A DNA stretch of 32,456 nt from an uncultured Bacteroidales bacterium (GTDB lineage: Bacteria > Bacteroidota > Bacteroidia > Bacteroidales > FEN-979), in contig CAIYJU010000146.1 in NCBI GenBank assembly GCA_903926565.1, positions 1 to 32,456 of the forward strand, written 5' to 3'. A program made the translations under genes and the position numbers. This document shows, piece after piece, positions 25,553-32,456 of this stretch. The stretch's first letter is position 1. Every line of letters starts with the position of its first letter. The notes beneath the pieces are model-generated. The model saw only the letters and a program-made list of their open reading frames with translations. It had not been told where the DNA came from and searched no databases.

Positions 25553-28369
25553 CTATTTCTTTTCTTCGGGCAGCCATTCCGATTTCAACACATTTTTACC
25601 AGAATAGAACTTGCGTGAAACCTGCACCAGCTTCTCCGGTGTAACATCTTTCACACGTTGTTCATAGGTAACAATGCGCTCGGGGTCGGTCTGGTTCAGC
25701 GAAGCGTTCTGTAACCCCGCCAGCCAGTATTCATTGGTCTTAATACTGACCTTGTAGCGCTCCAGGCCCGGTTCGCGTACACGCTTCCAGTCATCGTCTG
25801 AAATTCCGTTGTCTTTCCCTGTGCTTTTAATCAGACTGAAAAATGCGGAATCGACCTTTGCAATATTTTCCGGGCTGCACGGGAATTGCGACTGAATAAG
25901 GAACTCCTCGCGCGGGTACCGGGTAATTCCCCCGCCGCAACCGCCACCGTAGATGGCGCTCATTTTCTCACGGATGGTGTCGATGATCATGTTATTGATA
26001 ATCGAATTCAGCTGGTTCAGCAGGAAATTTTCGTCGGGGTTGTAGGGCATGTCACCGGTAATGTAATGGGTAAGCATCGCCTGCTGTTCAGAGCCTTTTC
26101 GCATGGTGAAGTTAACTTTGCCCGGCACGGTCCGGAGCCCCATATCTCTGTAGTTCTTTTCGATATCGCCGGAGGGCAGACTGCCCAGGTACTTCTCAAT
26201 AAGTGGTTTGACCTGGTCAACAGTAAAACTGCCAACAAAGGTGTAGTACATCCCATTGGCATTGCAAAGCCGTTGTTTGTAAAACGATATCGTATTGTCA
26301 ATGTTGATCCGGTCATAAATGGCAGGGGATTCAATCAGGTGGGCCCGTTTGTTTCCCTGATAAAGGGTGTTATAGGATGAATCCATAAAAAGGTACTGCG
26401 GATTCTGTTTGATCGATTCCAGCTGCTGTTTCTCGCGGCTGACAAAGGACTGAAAGGCCTGCATATCCTTACGTGGAGAGGTGCATTTCAGATAGATCAG
26501 CTGGAACATGGTTTCCAGGTCCTTGATGGTACTCCTGCCTTCGATCCATTCTGTATATTTATCGACGGTGGGGGTCACTTCGACTTTTGTCCCTGAAAGG
26601 AATTTCACAAGGTCGGTCTTCTGGAAATCTCCATAACCCATCTCTTCCACGGCATTATTTGAGAACTGTGCGCTGGGAAAATCTTCTGCAGTATAAAGGC
26701 TGAATCCACCATACCGGGAACCTTTGAAGAGGATCTCATCGTTTTTGAAATCGGAGGGTTTCAAACATACCGTAACGCCGTTACTGAGCGTCAGCGTGGT
26801 TGTCCCGAGTTTTTCATTTGTCTCTGTCTTTATCACCTTACCCGGTGTCGGCATGACCTTTAGCAGTGCAGCGGCAATGGCATTTTCCTTATAGGGCTCA
26901 ACCGGCTTTTGCAAGGCGTTGTCAACCCAGGCTTTGAGTTGGTCGTCTGTTGGCAGGCCAGGCTGGGTCTTGGCGGTAGCATAGCAAAAGTATTTGTCGT
27001 TGTAGGTGATCTTGCCACGAATCTCATCAAAGCTTTTCAAGTTTACATTTCCCAGGTTCTGTTTCACAAAGTTGTATTGCCATGTGATTCCGGGGATGGC
27101 TTCGTTCACGAAGAAATTGGAAACGTACTCCCATACCTGTCGCCCGGATTCTGTTTTGTCGCGTTCGTTGTATAGCTGTTCGTAATTGGCCAGCATTTTC
27201 GCCTTGGCACGTATCAATTCGCTTTCGGTGAACCCGTATTTTTTCACGCTCATACTTTCCGTAACAATCGCGTCGATGGCGGCCTCCATCTGGCTGTTAC
27301 CGCACATTACACCGGCAGAAAAACTCTCCGACCCACGCACCCAGCTGCCCAGGTAAGTGTAGGCATATGCAAATGGAGGATTGGCCGAATTTTTCAATTC
27401 GTCGAGTCTCCCGGAGATCATGCTGAAACAGAGATTATTGATCAGACTATTCATGAAATCGCCTTCGGTAATCAACTCCTTGCTTGGGTTTGCACTGCTG
27501 ATCAGTGAAATCTGGGTCATGGCGGCTTCCTCATCGCTTACCATCATGGCCCGGCTTTTGGCAAATGGCTTAATTTCAAACAGCGGCTGTCGGAAACGGG
27601 GATTGGCAGGGTTCTTAAAGTCACCGAATTTTTCGATGATCATCTTTTCCGCTTTATCCACCGGCATGTCGCCCACAACCACCACCGCCTGGAGGTTAGG
27701 CCTGTACCAGTCATGGTAAAAGCGCAACAGCGATGCGTGGTCGAATTTTTCAATAATGGAGTCATTTCCAATCGGAAGCCGGTCGGCATATTTGGAACCG
27801 TTCAGCATGGCTGGCAGCCATTTTTTCATCATGCGATCGTCGGCACCCTTGCCGATACGGCTTTCAGCAAGGATTACCCCCCGCTCCTTGTCGATCTCTT
27901 CCGGGGTGAGCAGTGACAGTCCGCTCCAGTCGGAAATGACTGTAAAAGCTTTATCCAGCTTATCAGCATCATCCGACGGTACAGGCAGGATATATACCGT
28001 TTCATCGAAACCGGTAAAGGCATTCAGGTCGTTGCCGAACGCCACCCCGATGCTCTGCAGATAATGCACCAATTCATTGCCGGGAAAATGCTTCAGTCCG
28101 TTAAAGTTCATGTGTTCCATGAAATGAGCAAGCCCCCGTTGGTCATTATCTTCAAGAATGGAGCCGGCGTTGACGGCGAGTCTCAGTTCGACCTTCTTTT
28201 CAGGCTTGTTATTGTACTTGATGTAGTATTTCAACCCATTGGCCAGCGTGCCGGTTTTCACAGCCGGGTCAACCGGGATGATTGCATTGGGATTGTAGGC
28301 TGCCTGTGAAAACCCGCGTTGCAGGCCAAAGACAAATGCCAGAAAGAAAAGAAATGACATTTTTTTCAT
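25553..28369 (-). CDS. M16-family zinc metallopeptidase, periplasmic
   Basis: The start is ATG 28369, giving a signal peptide (MKKMSFLFFLAFVFGLQRGFSQ) and 938 residues. The upstream ATG at 28408 would bury the signal. The inverted zinc motif HFMEH (HxxEH, His82/Glu85/His86) lies in the first M16 domain, with the distal Glu in DKERGVILAESR. A second M16 domain (about 520-900) lacks HxxEH, as expected for the inactive half of pitrilysin-type, two-domain proteases. It should degrade peptides in the periplasm or cell envelope. It is the last chromosomal gene before the integrated element. Confidence 0.93.
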   Translation of the reverse strand: MKKMSFLFFLAFVFGLQRGFSQAAYNPNAIIPVDPAVKTGTLANGLKYYIKYNNKPEKKVELRLAVNAGSILEDNDQRGLAHFMEHMNFNGLKHFPGNELVHYLQSIGVAFGNDLNAFTGFDETVYILPVPSDDADKLDKAFTVISDWSGLSLLTPEEIDKERGVILAESRIGKGADDRMMKKWLPAMLNGSKYADRLPIGNDSIIEKFDHASLLRFYHDWYRPNLQAVVVVGDMPVDKAEKMIIEKFGDFKNPANPRFRQPLFEIKPFAKSRAMMVSDEEAAMTQISLISSANPSKELITEGDFMNSLINNLCFSMISGRLDELKNSANPPFAYAYTYLGSWVRGSESFSAGVMCGNSQMEAAIDAIVTESMSVKKYGFTESELIRAKAKMLANYEQLYNERDKTESGRQVWEYVSNFFVNEAIPGITWQYNFVKQNLGNVNLKSFDEIRGKITYNDKYFCYATAKTQPGLPTDDQLKAWVDNALQKPVEPYKENAIAAALLKVMPTPGKVIKTETNEKLGTTTLTLSNGVTVCLKPSDFKNDEILFKGSRYGGFSLYTAEDFPSAQFSNNAVEEMGYGDFQKTDLVKFLSGTKVEVTPTVDKYTEWIEGRSTIKDLETMFQLIYLKCTSPRKDMQAFQSFVSREKQQLESIKQNPQYLFMDSSYNTLYQGNKRAHLIESPAIYDRINIDNTISFYKQRLCNANGMYYTFVGSFTVDQVKPLIEKYLGSLPSGDIEKNYRDMGLRTVPGKVNFTMRKGSEQQAMLTHYITGDMPYNPDENFLLNQLNSIINNMIIDTIREKMSAIYGGGCGGGITRYPREEFLIQSQFPCSPENIAKVDSAFFSLIKSTGKDNGISDDDWKRVREPGLERYKVSIKTNEYWLAGLQNASLNQTDPERIVTYEQRVKDVTPEKLVQVSRKFYSGKNVLKSEWLPEEKK

Positions 28370-28465
28370 GGTTGAAGTTTTTTGGTGAGATACAATACTG
28401 GTTAGCACTAATTAACAGGGTAAATATACTGTTTTTTTATTCACAAAAGACAAGGGTGAATTAAA

Positions 28466-28506
28466 GAAAAAAAATCCGCCTAAATGATTGAATTTAAGCG
28501 GATTTT
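28466..28506 (-). terminator. Rho-independent terminator in tRNA orientation
   Basis: On the minus strand the arms AAAATCCGC-TTAAAT and ATTTAG-GCGGATTTT pair (one mismatch) around a 6-nt loop and run into eight T's. On the plus strand only four T's follow. It therefore terminates minus-strand transcription, 18 nt past the CCA of the tRNA-like fragment. That fits a tRNA-gene terminator. Confidence 0.85.
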
Positions 28507-28523
28507 CAGGAATTTGATTCAAT

Positions 28524-28543
28524 TGGTGCGGAGAGACAGGGTC
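28524..28543 (-). other. 3' end of a tRNA-Leu gene; putative attachment site
   Basis: Read on the minus strand it is GACC-CTGTC-TCTCCGC-A-CCA: the end of a T loop, the T-stem 3' strand, a 7-nt acceptor strand, discriminator A and encoded CCA. The TCTCCGC-ACCA ending and A73 fit tRNA-Leu. Identity to a tRNA stops at 28543: the next base would need to be the invariant C56 and is G, and no tRNA body follows. This is the footprint left at the far end of an element that integrated into a tRNA 3' end, with the intact tRNA expected beyond the window. Confidence 0.7.
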
Positions 28544-28654
28544 CGTCGCAGTTCATTGCACTGCGTATTCACAAAATTTACGGCATCTCACATAATGCAG
28601 TAATGACAGTATTTACATCGCTTTATTGTTTTATTATGACTTCAGAAAAATTCT

Positions 28655-28685
28655 CTTGTTTTATCCATTTTTGTGTGTAATTTTG
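28655..28685 (+). promoter_or_regulatory. Promoter of the broken integrase gene
   Basis: CTTG (28655-28658) and TAATTTTG (28678-28685) are separated by 19 nt, close to the TTTG-N19-TAnnTTTG consensus. An ATG follows 20 nt later at 28706. Confidence 0.65.
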
Positions 28686-28705
28686 TGTGTATCAAAATAC
28701 ACTAT

Positions 28706-28786
28706 ATGGGTTATATTAGAATAAAATTCTATCTGGAATCACGAAAGGATACTGCGGGTGGATTTCACGTTACGTGTTTCATGTAA
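28706..28786 (+). pseudogene. N-terminal fragment of a tyrosine-recombinase integrase
   Basis: The ATG opens a 26-codon frame whose first ~19 residues, MGYIRIKFYLESRKDTAGG, resemble the arm-binding N-terminus of Bacteroidota phage and conjugative-element integrases (M..IRLKFYLD.R). It then runs into FHVTCFM and a stop, where the sequence becomes the 3' end of the VRR-NUC gene on the other strand. It has a good promoter and lies 160 nt from the tRNA fragment, the normal place for an integrase. It appears to be cut at about 28760 by a deletion, insertion or recombination. Confidence 0.65.
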
Positions 28787-29127
28787 TCATTGACAATGCT
28801 GATAAATCCATCGATAGAATTGCAAAATTGACACTGATAGCCAACCGTTCTTTGACGTGAAAAAAAGTGGGCCTGGTTCTCACTTATCCTCCCTTTGGGG
28901 CTTTTGATCTCAATGAACAGGCCATGAAACGGACCGGATGGCAAGGCCAGAAAGAGATCAGCAACCCCAGGTGTAACCCCCTCCCCTTGCATGATGGATG
29001 CTTCAAGTCTGGACCTGATTCCTCCATTGGGTATTGCGAAGAGGTATAACGCGTGAAATCTGAACTGCATGCGGAAATATTTCACACAGGCCTGTTGCAG
29101 TTCACTCTCTGGATGGGCGCGTTTCAT
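28765..29127 (-). CDS. VRR-NUC domain nuclease
   Basis: The 120-residue protein is a stand-alone VRR-NUC, a PD-(D/E)XK-type nuclease domain frequent in phages. Conserved elements are HPESELQQACVKYFR, AIPNGGIRS and EASIMQGEGVTPGVADLFLAL (catalytic Asp in VADLFL). They are followed by GLFIEIKSPKGRISENQ, with the ExK pair. It is the last gene of a four-gene minus-strand module and overlaps the small protein before it by 26 nt. In phages such nucleases act in recombination or replication; that role here is inferred. Confidence 0.9.
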   Translation of the reverse strand: MKRAHPESELQQACVKYFRMQFRFHALYLFAIPNGGIRSRLEASIMQGEGVTPGVADLFLALPSGPFHGLFIEIKSPKGRISENQAHFFSRQRTVGYQCQFCNSIDGFISIVNDYMKHVT

Positions 29128-29320
29128 CTGCAGGGATTATAAAACGTTCATCAAAGGCGTTTAGCACTTCACTTAATCCATCGTTGTTTCTAAAATCTGC
29201 TAATAGCGCAATGAACATTGCCATAGCCTTTTCGTTAGAGATAAGGATTCCATATTCCTCAAGGGTCCATGCGGTCATGTAAACCGAAACCTTCGCTACC
29301 TCAACTTCTGTTATAATCAT
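29102..29320 (-). CDS. Small protein of the recombination module, unrecognised
   Basis: The 72-residue protein (MIITEVEVAKVSVYMTAWTLEE...) is mostly helical in appearance, with no signal peptide and no known motif. The start overlaps the stop of the gene before it as ATGA, and its end overlaps the VRR-NUC start. The spacing strongly supports a real, coupled gene. Confidence 0.7.
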   Translation of the reverse strand: MIITEVEVAKVSVYMTAWTLEEYGILISNEKAMAMFIALLADFRNNDGLSEVLNAFDERFIIPADETRPSRE

Positions 29321-29742
29321 CGCTTTCTGTTTTTTAGTGCTGTTAACGCTCCTTCTGTTAGTGAGGACGCGGTTAGTGGGGACGTGCCACCCGAAGATTC
29401 TTCCTTATGAACCTCCTCCGCACTGACCAGTTCTGCCCCGATCTCTGCCAGGGCCGGGGCCAGGTAGACTCCGATGGCACGGCCCCTGGCGATGGTTTCA
29501 GCCCAGGATACCGCTGCAGCCTTAAATATTCCTACTCCAAAGCCTTTACTGGCAGTCCCTTCATACCAATCTGTCCAGGTTGCATGTCTGATCTGTAATT
29601 GCACCTTAACCACAAACAGGTTGTGAACAGGGATAAAGTCCCATGTACTGGTAAGGCTGAAATCCAGCTCCCTACGGTGTAGCTCCTTGATCCTTTCATC
29701 TACAGGGACGTACTTTTTGCCGTCAATCGTTATTGCTTCCAT
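29317..29742 (-). CDS. Possible phage single-strand annealing-type protein
   Basis: The 141-residue protein has an N-terminal beta-rich part (ITIDGKKYVPVDERIKELHRR, FVVKVQLQIRHATWTDWYEGTA). This is followed by the helix AAAVSWAETIARGRAIGVYLAP and a polar tail. The layout (short strands, a G-T-A-S segment, then an AETxARGRAIG-type helix) is like small Rad52/ERF-like annealing proteins and their relatives in phages. The similarity is by eye only. It lies between an SSB-tailed protein and a nuclease, which supports a recombination role. It starts 60 nt after the preceding stop. Confidence 0.55.
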   Translation of the reverse strand: MEAITIDGKKYVPVDERIKELHRRELDFSLTSTWDFIPVHNLFVVKVQLQIRHATWTDWYEGTASKGFGVGIFKAAAVSWAETIARGRAIGVYLAPALAEIGAELVSAEEVHKEESSGGTSPLTASSLTEGALTALKNRKR

Positions 29743-29802
29743 GGTTTTGCTTTTAGCAAATATTGGACAGTAAAGGCTGTTTACTGTCCAATATTTGAAA
29801 TG

Positions 29803-30564
29803 TTAGAACGGCAAATCATCTGATAAATCTGGTTCCTCTATGAGGTTCTTGTCTCTCTCCTGGCGCAGTACTCTCTCCCTGGCTGACTCCTTTGGGGCCG
29901 TGGCAATCGTAGGGCCATCAATGATTTCTACCTCCTTAACCTGGTCGATAATCTCCGGAGTTTGTCCGTTGCGGAACTCTTTGTATGCGTTGAAAAGCTT
30001 TGCATATTTGCCAGCCTGCAGGGTCTTCAGCACCTCATCAGTGGCAGGATCACCCAGAGTAATCATGGCATAGGTTGGAGGATTCTTGAAGGCCAGGGGT
30101 CCCAGTAACTCCATGGTGGGCTTCGATACAGGGGCATCCTTGTCATATACGGTGGGAGTCAGTACAATCTGATAATCCAGGGTCTGGGATTGTACCTTTT
30201 TAAGCAGGTCGATGGCAATGGAGATGTTGGTCTGGACCTCCACCAGCCCATCTTTGGTGAGCAAAAACAGGCACATCACATGTTTTGGCCGGGTATACAA
30301 CTCCTTTAACCCTTCGTAATCCCCCTTATAGATAGGCGTTGAGTTACCACCCAGATAGAGAGAGATGACATTTTTGTGACTGAAGAAAAGGGGACTTCTT
30401 ACGCTTTTCTTGTAGCCATCATCATAAAAACTGATCCGCATGGCATTGCCAATCAACACCCCCTTTAAAGGTTCATACCTCCAGGCATTGGTCTGGGTGA
30501 GGGGATCGTAGTAGCGGAAGCCTGGTTTTACCTCCTGTTCATTGGTCTTCTATGGACGTGGCAT
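29803..30564 (-). CDS. SSB-tailed phage protein, interrupted by an in-frame amber codon
   Basis: The intact frame from GTG 30459 encodes 218 residues ending in EEPDLSDDLPF, an acidic tail like that of single-strand DNA-binding proteins. The same frame continues upstream with protein-like sequence (EVKPGFRYYDPLTQTNAWRYEPLKG). It reaches an ATG at 30564, preceded by TTAAGG, but a single TAG at 30552-30550 blocks it as the fifth codon. With the TAG read through it is 253 codons. Options are a nonsense mutation, amber recoding (known in some Bacteroidota phages) or genuine use of the GTG. No OB-fold signature is certain, so ssDNA binding is inferred from the tail and the neighbours. Confidence 0.6.
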
Positions 30565-30665
30565 CCTTAATTTTTCAGAATACACTGTTGGATCAGACCG
30601 ATAAATTCAAAACATAGGGAAACAAAAATCTGACAGGCAAGAAGAAGGCTCTGGAGAGGGCCTAT

Positions 30666-30690
30666 GTTTCACTTATATATTAAGTGAAAC
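30666..30690. promoter_or_regulatory. Operator-like perfect inverted repeat 1
   Basis: GTTTCACTTA and TAAGTGAAAC are perfect 10-bp arms around TATAT. It lies between the divergent SSB-tailed gene and the short integrase, in a 270-nt non-coding stretch. Symmetric, AT-centred and promoter-proximal, it looks like a repressor site. Confidence 0.65.
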
Positions 30691-30763
30691 ACAGATCAAT
30701 TTTCAACCAACTGCATTTCAGACCCATATGAAAACACGGATTCTTTCCAAGATTTAATTATTT

Positions 30764-30784
30764 CACTTTTATACAATATAAGTG
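30764..30784. promoter_or_regulatory. Operator-like inverted repeat 2
   Basis: CACTTTTATA and TATAAGTG face each other around CAA, with two extra T's in the left arm. The preceding TTT gives TTTCACTT, the same half-site as in inverted repeat 1, about 100 bp away. It lies 50 nt before the short integrase ATG. Confidence 0.55.
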
Positions 30785-30834
30785 TTTTTGAAACGTTTTA
30801 GAACTTCATCAACCCTGATTCAAAAACACAACTT

Positions 30835-31422
30835 ATGTCGCTAAAAGGTCAAATAACCAAGTCGGATTACCTTGAGTGGGGTAAAGCACAATCCCTGATA
30901 CTAAAACTGGAAAGGGATGGTAATTGGAAGTTTGCTATGCTGATATCAGTTGGCATTTATACCGGACTCCGCATCAGCGATATTTTAACCTTGCGATGGG
31001 TTGATTTATTAGGCAAGGAATTCATTGATATAATTGAAAAGAAGACCAAAAAAGCCCGGAAAATCAAAGTCAACTCTCAATTGACTGAGATAATTATCAG
31101 GTCAATGGCAGCTGGCAAAATCTCAAACCTTGAAGACCTGATATTCTCCAATAGATTTGGCACTGATGCGATATCAGTTCAGTGGGTAAATCGGAATCTC
31201 AAGGAAATAGCTATAAAATATAATTTAGTAAAGGATATGGATAGTTTTACAAGTCACTCCTTTCGTAAAAGCTTTGGACGCAGGGTGTTTGAAAACAATG
31301 ACAATTCAGAAAGAAGTCTAATTCTGCTGAGCGAAATGTTTAACCATTCAAATATTAAAACTACCAAGGTTTATCTGGGGATTCGGGATAAGGAGATTTA
31401 TGATGTGTATGATAACCTATAG
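30835..31422 (+). CDS. Tyrosine recombinase, catalytic core only
   Basis: The 195-residue protein consists almost wholly of the integrase catalytic domain. The residues are visible: Arg in YTGLRISDIL, a Lys in EKKTKKARKIKV, HSFRKSF (HxxR), and His and the nucleophile Tyr in HSNIKTTKVYL. There is no arm-binding or SAM-like core-binding domain. The start ATG is the first in the frame and the DNA before it is non-coding, so the short form looks native, not truncated. It is low in GC compared with the recombination module. It may be an invertase-like or element-specific recombinase, or a remnant. Confidence 0.88.
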   Translation: MSLKGQITKSDYLEWGKAQSLILKLERDGNWKFAMLISVGIYTGLRISDILTLRWVDLLGKEFIDIIEKKTKKARKIKVNSQLTEIIIRSMAAGKISNLEDLIFSNRFGTDAISVQWVNRNLKEIAIKYNLVKDMDSFTSHSFRKSFGRRVFENNDNSERSLILLSEMFNHSNIKTTKVYLGIRDKEIYDVYDNL

Positions 31423-31521
31423 TTCCTTAGCCTGATTTGCATCAAGTTTTTCCTCCAAACCTAATATTTTCAAAGCATAAGGAAATCAATGAAAAATTTT
31501 ACCTTTGAAATTCCTTAGCCT
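31423..31521. repeat. 11-bp direct repeat TTCCTTAGCCT
   Basis: TTCCTTAGCCT occurs at 31423-31433, right after the integrase stop, and at 31511-31521, just before the next gene. It encloses the AT-rich spacer between them. It might be a recombination or regulatory site, but the signal is short. Confidence 0.5.
31500..31507 (+). promoter_or_regulatory. Candidate -7 box (TACCTTTG)
   Basis: TACCTTTG fits TAnnTTTG, 23 nt before the ATG at 31531. No clear -33 box is seen. Confidence 0.4.
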
Positions 31522-31530
31522 AAGAACCAA

Positions 31531-31749
31531 ATGACCATTACCCACCCGATCGATGATCTTCTGCTTGAATTGTTTCCAAAACACAAAACGTCTGGCAATG
31601 ATCTTGCCGTTTTCAAGCGGGAAATAACTGAACATTATTCTTTTAAAGTCGATTTAGTAAATAGAATTTTTAGGATTGGGGAACTCAATGCTGGCATTGG
31701 TAGATTTCGTTTTTTTGGTACATATGGGTTAGTTTGGCATCTTATTTAA
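31531..31749 (+). CDS. Unrecognised 72-aa protein of the element
   Basis: The small soluble protein (MTITHPIDDLLLELFPKHK...) has no signal peptide or motif I recognise. It is preceded by a candidate promoter and followed after 10 nt by another gene on the same strand, so the two are probably cotranscribed. Low GC matches the integrase upstream. Confidence 0.6.
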   Translation: MTITHPIDDLLLELFPKHKTSGNDLAVFKREITEHYSFKVDLVNRIFRIGELNAGIGRFRFFGTYGLVWHLI

Positions 31750-31759
31750 ACAAATCATT

Positions 31760-32308
31760 ATGAAAAAAGGAAACTGGGAAACACTGATCGGTTCTTTATG
31801 CTATAACATCTGGAACAATACCAATGAGTATTTTAATCAATCCAAAGATTATAAGGACATGGAATGGCCGTTTTTATGCGGGTTGTATGTTTTTCATAAT
31901 TGGGATAATTCAATCTTATCAAAGAAACACTCCATTGCAGAGTTGTTACCAAGCATCAATCCAAGTGTCTTAGATTTTAAAGACCACTTAATCGCAGCCT
32001 TGCCAACCATATCCAGCAAGATGAATATCATGAAAGCAACGAGAAAGTCACAGTCACAGTCAACAATCGAACCTTCAAAAATATTTATCTCTTTTTTCAC
32101 TGAATCATTAATCACAGGCTACGGAACTGACATAGATAAAGTTAATCCAATGGATTTTTTACAATTTGGATTAGAGGTTTTACTCTTATTTACTATAGAC
32201 ATCAAAGAAAAACATAGTGAGTTCTACAACCTTATAGAGGATATAGGACCAGGTTGGGAGGAAGATGCCCAAGACGTTCTTGAACAAATTACTATGGCAT
32301 TTGAATAA
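31760..32308 (+). CDS. Unrecognised 182-aa protein of the element
   Basis: A soluble, Asn/Ser/Trp-containing protein (MKKGNWETLIGSLCYNIWNNTNEYF...) ends in an acidic helix (GWEEDAQDVLEQITMAFE). No signal peptide, membrane segment or catalytic motif is recognised. It starts 10 nt after the 72-aa gene. Coding is supported by the length, the AAAGG-like bases before ATG and the operon-like spacing. It is cargo-like in position, but no function is proposed. Confidence 0.65.
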   Translation: MKKGNWETLIGSLCYNIWNNTNEYFNQSKDYKDMEWPFLCGLYVFHNWDNSILSKKHSIAELLPSINPSVLDFKDHLIAALPTISSKMNIMKATRKSQSQSTIEPSKIFISFFTESLITGYGTDIDKVNPMDFLQFGLEVLLLFTIDIKEKHSEFYNLIEDIGPGWEEDAQDVLEQITMAFE

Positions 32309-32456
32309 GGAGTCCAAATACAATTTTTCATTTGAAAGTTACGCGAAGGAATCAATGGTAATCATTAATTACAGGCAGGAATGAACAATCAAAAGACGGT
32401 CCATACTGGCCGTACAATAATGTTTGCAGAGCTCAGCAGAATAATGTTTCACGGAC
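32309..32456. other. Non-coding end of the window
   Basis: The last 148 nt hold no frame I can support. ATAATGTTT appears twice (about 32417 and 32440) but is too short to interpret. Confidence 0.4.

Noticed and set aside
25886..26380. 164-codon plus-strand frame inside the M16 peptidase
   Set aside because: Antisense to a clear peptidase domain; no family features.
28524..28600. A complete tRNA gene at the element boundary
   Set aside because: Only the last 20 nt match; upstream bases cannot form the T loop, anticodon or D arm.

Overview
The window looks like a chromosomal segment of a member of the phylum Bacteroidota, probably an environmental, Bacteroidales-like lineage. The evidence is a secreted protein with a type IX secretion (T9SS) C-terminal signal, a TPR/PD40/OmpA envelope protein, a DUF5777 beta-barrel gene, and several -7 boxes of the Bacteroidota form TAnnTTTG. 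Species cannot be given from the sequence alone.

Layout. (1) 1-7416, all on the minus strand: ffh, folD, queE, a PorE-like OmpA protein, thrS and infC. This is a tightly packed housekeeping run that ends in the classic thrS-infC pair; infC appears to use a rare ATA start. (2) 7717-9285: a T9SS cargo protein, sharing a convergent terminator with argS. (3) 11340-15549, plus strand: a cyclic 2,3-diphosphoglycerate synthetase-like GTPase, then pyrB-pyrI, an AlbA_2-domain protein and a small outer-membrane protein. (4) 15554-19726: a second, larger AlbA_2 protein on the minus strand, divergent from a haem-binding lipoprotein. The lipoprotein is followed by a superinfection-immunity/tRNA_anti-like fusion, YceI and DUF5777. 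(5) 19743-28369, minus strand: Tag glycosylase, class II photolyase, a PAS-only sensor with a C-terminal frameshift, a GNAT acetyltransferase, an MFS permease and an M16 zinc peptidase. (6) 28524 to the end: what appears to be one end of an integrated mobile element.

The right end is the most distinctive part. A 20-nt fragment matching the 3' end of a tRNA-Leu (T arm, acceptor strand, CCA) lies at 28524-28543. A Rho-independent terminator in the tRNA's orientation sits just beyond it. This is the structure left when an element integrates into a tRNA 3' end. Just inside are a good promoter and the first ~19 codons of a Bacteroidota-type tyrosine integrase, abruptly cut off. Next comes a minus-strand phage-like recombination module: an SSB-tailed protein interrupted by an amber codon, a possible annealing protein, a small protein and a VRR-NUC nuclease. 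Two operator-like inverted repeats separate it from a plus-strand catalytic-core-only integrase and two unrecognised genes.

Intergenic DNA is rich in small repeats. There is a REP-like palindrome family with variable stems around a GTA loop and a conserved ATATKGGTAG tail. There are heptamer tracts that form the last codons of tag and of the photolyase gene, including an exact 21-bp direct repeat bracketing a REP cluster. A long imperfect hairpin of GGCACTAAG units lies upstream of argS.
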